A stretch of DNA of 64,000 nt from Aphanomyces cochlioides (Eukaryota; Oomycota; Saprolegniomycetes; Saprolegniales; Verrucalvaceae). The notes beneath the pieces were generated by a model. The model saw only the letters and a list, made by a program, of their open reading frames with translations. It was not told the DNA's origin and did not search any database. The stretch is taken from assembly GCA_019828595.1 (NCBI GenBank), contig JAHQRK010000018.1, positions 1 through 64,000 on the forward strand. Reading direction: 5' to 3'. Shown here in pieces: positions 59,740-64,000 of this stretch. Positions within the stretch are counted from its first letter, which is position 1. Every line of letters begins with the position of its first letter. Made by a program: the position numbers and the translations under genes.

Positions 59740-61122
59740 TTAGTGGAGTAATGCTACAACCATGGCAAGCGCACAGGCAAAGGTGGCTGAAAGAGTCATG
59801 GCACTTGAGGATCCACTGGCAGTGGATCCGCCACCGGAGGTGGATGAACCGCCAGACGACGAACTGGAAGAGGACGACGAGGACGAGGAGGAGGAGGAGG
59901 GTGAAGATCCCTTAACGGTTGGCTTTGGGGGGACATATTGCTTGACGAGAGTTGGGAACGGGGCTGCCGAATCTGGCTTCTTGACGCAGTCCGATGATTG
60001 CGATGTGCACACTTCGCACACCTGAGAGAGCAATTTACGACGGCAACCATACGTGGCTTGAGAGCACAAAATGTTGTTTTCATAGCAGGCTGGGTTGGCT
60101 TTCGTCAGCGTTTGGACATCGGGGAAAGGTTGCATGTTCTTCGCATCGCCCAAGCCATTGGCTACAATGTCCGAGTACATTTGCATCATCTTTTGAGTGC
60201 GGACGTCATTCGCAGTCGAGTTCAACGGGTCGTTCCAAAAGCCAGACGTTAAGTCGGATTTGTTGGTGTTGAAATCGAATTCAACCAAACCAGCCTTGCA
60301 AAATTCAACGCGTCCGCTAAAAGGTTTGCCGGTGTTTGGATTCGTTTGGTTAGTGATGCCAACCAAGTCGTCAATGCTCAAGTAACCGATCACATTGAAA
60401 GAGTAAGTGCAATTGACGCCATCAGGTTCAACACCCTTGGCGCACATGCCACCTTGTTGGGTTGGATCAGCAAGGCACGCAGCAGTCTTGGCCCCAAATG
60501 CCTTTAGGAAGCATGACCCAGGGAAAGAGAACCACACATTGTTCGTATAGTTGGCACGGGGATGCGTCTTACGGGTTTCGCCACCAATGTACGGGCCAAG
60601 GTCGGGGTTGTAGTTGAGACCAGTGAACTGCAAGCATTCGGCTGGGACGGTGGTGCCTTGTAGAGTGCACATACCGTTGTCCATCGCGATAAACGCACCA
60701 TATTCTGGGACTTTACTAGTGTCGGATCCGTACTGGGCGACAGCGAAGTATGGCTGGACAATCTTGATGTCATAAAACCAAATGTACGACATGTTGGTCT
60801 TGCGCGAGCATGCATTGTCCACATCTGTGCCAATACCTTCCGTTTGGACATAAAACAAGGAGCCTTCGACACTGGCCGTGTTGACAGTGTCCAAAGCAGC
60901 AGCCCACTTATCAGTCGGGTCGTTCTTCAAGCTGGGAAAGTTGGCAACCCACAACTTTTGCGTCGAGTCCCAAACTGGAGTCGACGACTGGACACGAGCC
61001 TGCACGGTTCGAATAGTTTTCATGGTCCATGCCACCGGCGTGGGAGGAGGCGTGTACGTTGGGGCGGACGTGTCCGCAGCAGCGAGGTATGCCCCAACCA
61101 AGAGAGTCAGCGCATGGAGCAT
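59740..61122 (-). CDS. Secreted, probably GPI-anchored protein (paralogue 2), 460 aa, intronless
   Basis: Paralogue of the gene at 56471-57727, in opposite orientation. It begins with a signal peptide (MLHALTLLVGAYLAAA, then a Pro/Thr-rich stretch). The Cys-rich body aligns throughout with paralogue 1: VQARVQS, DTVNTASVEG, NMSYIWFYDI, AMDNGMCT, ECL, NNVWFSFP, FCKAF-type Cys spacing, SIDDLVGIT, YGCRRKLLSQVCEVC and SDCVK. The tail is much longer than in paralogue 1: a run of about 15 serines followed by Gly/Ser repeats and a hydrophobic C-terminus (ATFACALAMVVALLH), consistent with a stalk plus a GPI signal. The Ser run is encoded by a TCN-type simple repeat (about 59850-59900) and may vary in length between strains. 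The family looks lineage-specific; I cannot assign an activity. Confidence 0.87.
   Translation of the reverse strand: MLHALTLLVGAYLAAADTSAPTYTPPPTPVAWTMKTIRTVQARVQSSTPVWDSTQKLWVANFPSLKNDPTDKWAAALDTVNTASVEGSLFYVQTEGIGTDVDNACSRKTNMSYIWFYDIKIVQPYFAVAQYGSDTSKVPEYGAFIAMDNGMCTLQGTTVPAECLQFTGLNYNPDLGPYIGGETRKTHPRANYTNNVWFSFPGSCFLKAFGAKTAACLADPTQQGGMCAKGVEPDGVNCTYSFNVIGYLSIDDLVGITNQTNPNTGKPFSGRVEFCKAGLVEFDFNTNKSDLTSGFWNDPLNSTANDVRTQKMMQMYSDIVANGLGDAKNMQPFPDVQTLTKANPACYENNILCSQATYGCRRKLLSQVCEVCTSQSSDCVKKPDSAAPFPTLVKQYVPPKPTVKGSSPSSSSSSSSSSSSSSSGGSSTSGGGSTASGSSSAMTLSATFACALAMVVALLH
59850..59905. repeat. Trinucleotide-rich tract encoding the poly-Ser stalk
   Basis: On the plus strand this is a GAC/GAG-rich purine tract; on the minus strand it encodes the Ser run of paralogue 2. 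Mixed codons show it is a degenerate, not pure, microsatellite. Confidence 0.7.
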
Positions 61123-64000
61123 ATTTCCACTGAGAGCAATGCGAAATGGCGGTATGAAGCCTGTTCAACTTGCGAAACAGCATGTTTTGCTTGCCAATCA
61201 TGAGCCACACTGTAACATTACTTTGGCTTTCTCAGGCGAAATTTTTTTAGTCCTGTGTGACTGCCGACACAATGGACACACTGGATTCCGAGAAAACGAA
61301 CAACAAGTTCGTTCAGACTCTAACAAGAGCACACGATCCGAGGAGACAGCACAACGATCGTAGGAGCAAGGTCTTCAAGCGCTCGGATGGTCTGTCGTTG
61401 GAGGCAGTCTGGCGCAACGACCTGTGGAAGTGCATGGAACAAACTTCAACGAAAATGTTCATTGGGCAACGTGTGTAATGCACTCGAGTAGGAAAATCCA
61501 GTGGCTGGTCCGACATTGATCTGCATCGTTACTAGGCATGCAGAGCACCCGCTCCAGTTTACAAGCGGCAGAGAGGCCTGGAAAAAGGCTCGAGATATAG
61601 AATAGGATGAAGACTTGATCTGTATAATACATTCTTCTCGTAATCTGGACAAGGACTATAAACGAGTGGGGTTTTCCTTGAAGAGTTGACGGAGCAAGTG
61701 CGGCTACCAACATTTCTGACGTGCAGCTATACTGGACTTTGCCGTGATGTCGCACAAGGTGCACGACATTGTTGACCCTCTTGCGTGCGAAGCAAGAAAA
61801 TAACTTGGCCGATATGGACTCTTTCATTTGATTCGAGTATGCCTCGAGTGTTTTTACCGCTTTGAAAAATCATTGAAATTCGACCACCTTGCCATGTCGC
61901 CAATTGCGATCCTGCTGTGCGCTCGCCAATATCGGAAGAAAGCAATGGGTTTTTCGCACCCTTTGAGCTGAAGTCCTTGCGAAATGAAGGCCAAAGTCGA
62001 CTTAAGGCTGTCGTGCTCGCAATCCTCACACTACTGTGTGTCTGGTCTTAGTGCGTGGAGATCGATTACATCGCAACAATACAGTGCATAAATAGACAAC
62101 TTTCACGGCGTAAAATTTTCATTCACATCCTTGCCTGGTGTCGCCACACTCATGATTAAACGAGACACAACAACCTGCACAACGAAGGCATAGATTTTTG
62201 TTGCTTCAACAAACTTGGCAATCCACTCAAGACTTGGAAGCAAGTCAATGACTCGAAGAACTGAGTGAGGTGCAATGGTATATTAAGAGTCTGTTTGTTC
62301 CTCAATGAATCTTGTCACTCCCATCACCCCAACGGCTTTTCGCAAAAATGTCAAGACTTTTCACAGAGCAGTGCAACCCTCCAGCGAGCCCACGTCACCA
62401 TGAAAAATTACAAATTATATTGCAGTAATTCCAAAGGCACGCAAGCAGTCTAAAATTCACCAAACTCGTCGACAAAGGCAGTGCAGACATCAAGGACGTA
62501 AAATGTGCCGTTCTTCTTAAGGCCAATCTTCTCAGATGAAATAAATCAAACCTTTTTCCATGTCGCCGGTGTTAGAAACATCCCAAGACTTCGATAAGAC
62601 ATGAAAGTTCATGTCAATCAGGAGAGAAGTCAAACTTACCGACTGAAGAATGCATGATATCATGAAATAATATTTCTCTCGCTCGCCGATTATTAATTTT
62701 ACAAGATCACATCTCGCTGGATGCTCCAGAGTGTTGCGTGAGTCTACCTAGACAATTCCCATCTCTCGTGCACTCAATTTGATGGTGTAGTCGGAATTGT
62801 ATTTATGCCAACCGATTCCTGCAGCGACTGCTCTGGACTTTTAGCTCCCGATATCACACTCAAGTTCATTTTGAAATGTTTTTATCCAATATTTCTGTCA
62901 ATGAAATGTGATACGACCAATGAAATCTGCAAAAGTTCTGGTTGGCAGATTCCCCTCATATTAATGACCGACAAAATTATGTTTGAAATTTGAGCGACTG
63001 CCATCCCTCCTTGCACAATATTGGATGAGTTCTTGACACAGTAAATTGGGTTGCTTCGTGAAGACCCCAAAAATTTCATTGCACTGCATGTTCGTGGATG
63101 AAATGCCTTATGCCGGTCGCAGATTGATCTGTGCATCCTTTTTGGAACATGCGAGGCCCGATTACGTTCCTTGTAACAAAAGTCTTCTATGGGCAAGCAT
63201 GAACAATCCGAAGGGGATCGAATTCTTCAGCGATACACATGAATATTTTTTCTGTTGAAAAAATAGACGAAGCCAATACGGCTCCATAAAAATATCCTTG
63301 GCAAGACGATACCAGGGAAGTAGGGGGGCTCGACTTTTGCAGCTCTAAAAAGGCTTGTGAAGATTGCCAACGATATTAAAATGAGCGAAAATACGTCAGG
63401 ATATGCAGGCAAACGAACCCTCCAAATGTACAATTATCATAAGTTTTCCAGAAGTAAATCATTATTTGATGTTACCATTCATCGAATTTCCAGTTTACAG
63501 CAGATTTTCTTCCTCAAGAGGTGCAGGCCAGGAAGCTGGTCAGTAACGCAAGAACTATACAGTAGTTTTGATTTGAAGACAACTGCGTAGTGTAATACTA
63601 TACCACGTGACTTTTGGAGCTCAACTGCATCTTAGGCTGTGTACGAAGTGAGCTCCTTGGTTCTCCGCCTTACCCGATGAGAGAAAATATGAACGAATCC
63701 CCTTTTTGGTGCACGTTGGGGGCTCCCTCCTCCGAGTCATCCGCCTGCAGAAAATTTTTCACTAGACCTCTGCTTCGCTTCGGTGAGCGCAATTTTCTGG
63801 GTGGATGTCTGACGTCGTCCGCGCAGTTTAAGGCTTCGCAATTGCTGCTCGAATGAGAAAAACCTAAAATCGATAAGAAATTTGAATAAAACCATGAGAA
63901 AAACCAGTAAAAACCTGTGACCTGCACCCGTGACCTGACCGGGACCTGACCTATAAAGGATTCATCCTCGAATCCCGGCGGACATTGAGCCGTGCTATAA
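61123..64000. other. Right-hand region without a supported gene
   Basis: Nearly 2.9 kb. Its left edge is the promoter of paralogue 2. Open frames at 61257-61478 (plus), 61459-61827 (minus), 61727-62029 (minus), 62882-63196 (minus) and 63614-63856 (plus) are short, lack recognisable domains and cannot be joined convincingly by introns. Near the right edge (63919-63948) GACCTG occurs three times, followed by TATAAAGG at 63952-63959, possibly the edge of a repeat or promoter continuing past the window. I see no tRNA or rRNA. Confidence 0.4.

Noticed and set aside
59762..60025. Acidic plus-strand open frame with a poly-Glu/Asp run
   Set aside because: It is the complement of the poly-Ser tract of the secreted protein on the minus strand.
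61459..62029. Two overlapping minus-strand open frames of 100-122 codons
   Set aside because: No recognisable domain, no consistent codon pattern and no intron joins them into one frame.

Overview
The window is eukaryotic nuclear DNA from a compact-genome protist. Every gene I could model has very short GT..AG introns, mostly 35-55 bp, and genes sit 100-700 bp apart on both strands. Gene content is CLPTM1, SUMO E1 UBA2, a NOA1-type permuted GTPase, a P4-ATPase, a ZnT9-type transporter, an HSF and secreted GPI-anchor-like proteins. An oomycete, perhaps a water mould of the Saprolegniales, fits best, but that is inference from architecture. No rRNA, tRNA or species marker was seen.

Layout. (1) 1-25013 is one uninterrupted head-to-tail satellite array with a 185-bp unit, about 135 copies, already running at the left edge. 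Variant bases recur with periods of 3, 4, 6, 9 and 27 units, so the array has higher-order structure made by repeated local duplication. (2) 25160-27549 (minus) is a 5'-truncated, broken non-LTR retrotransposon that caps the array. (3) 28.7-54.4 kb is a dense gene island: CLPTM1-like (minus), three proteins of unknown or poorly defined role (plus; one with four EF-hands, one with Tudor-like, C2-like and coiled-coil regions), NOA1-like GTPase (minus), UBA2 (minus), an unknown multi-exon gene (plus), a P4-ATPase flippase (minus), a ZnT9-like transporter (plus) and a RING-CH membrane protein (plus). (4) 54.5-55.2 kb is an HSF locus (minus) with two in-frame stops. (5) 56.5-61.1 kb holds two convergent paralogous secreted proteins. 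(6) 61.1-64.0 kb has no gene I can support.

The genes are mostly unrelated housekeeping functions and do not form a pathway. UBA2 starts SUMO conjugation. The NOA1-like GTPase and the ZnT9-like carrier are probably mitochondrial. CLPTM1, the flippase and the RING-CH protein belong to the endomembrane system. For seven multi-exon genes my exon joins were checked by coordinates and sum to a whole number of codons (CLPTM1 587 aa, 644 aa unknown, EF-hand 629 aa, Tudor/C2 819 aa, NOA1 549 aa, UBA2 569 aa, ZnT9 493 aa), as does the 176-aa RING-CH gene. The P4-ATPase is well identified but only its first four exons were summed. The gene at 44459-46662 has an unresolved middle.

The most unusual feature is the satellite: near-nucleosomal period, little divergence between units, nested higher-order repeats and a conserved hairpin in every unit. 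It is a candidate centromeric or other constitutive heterochromatin repeat.
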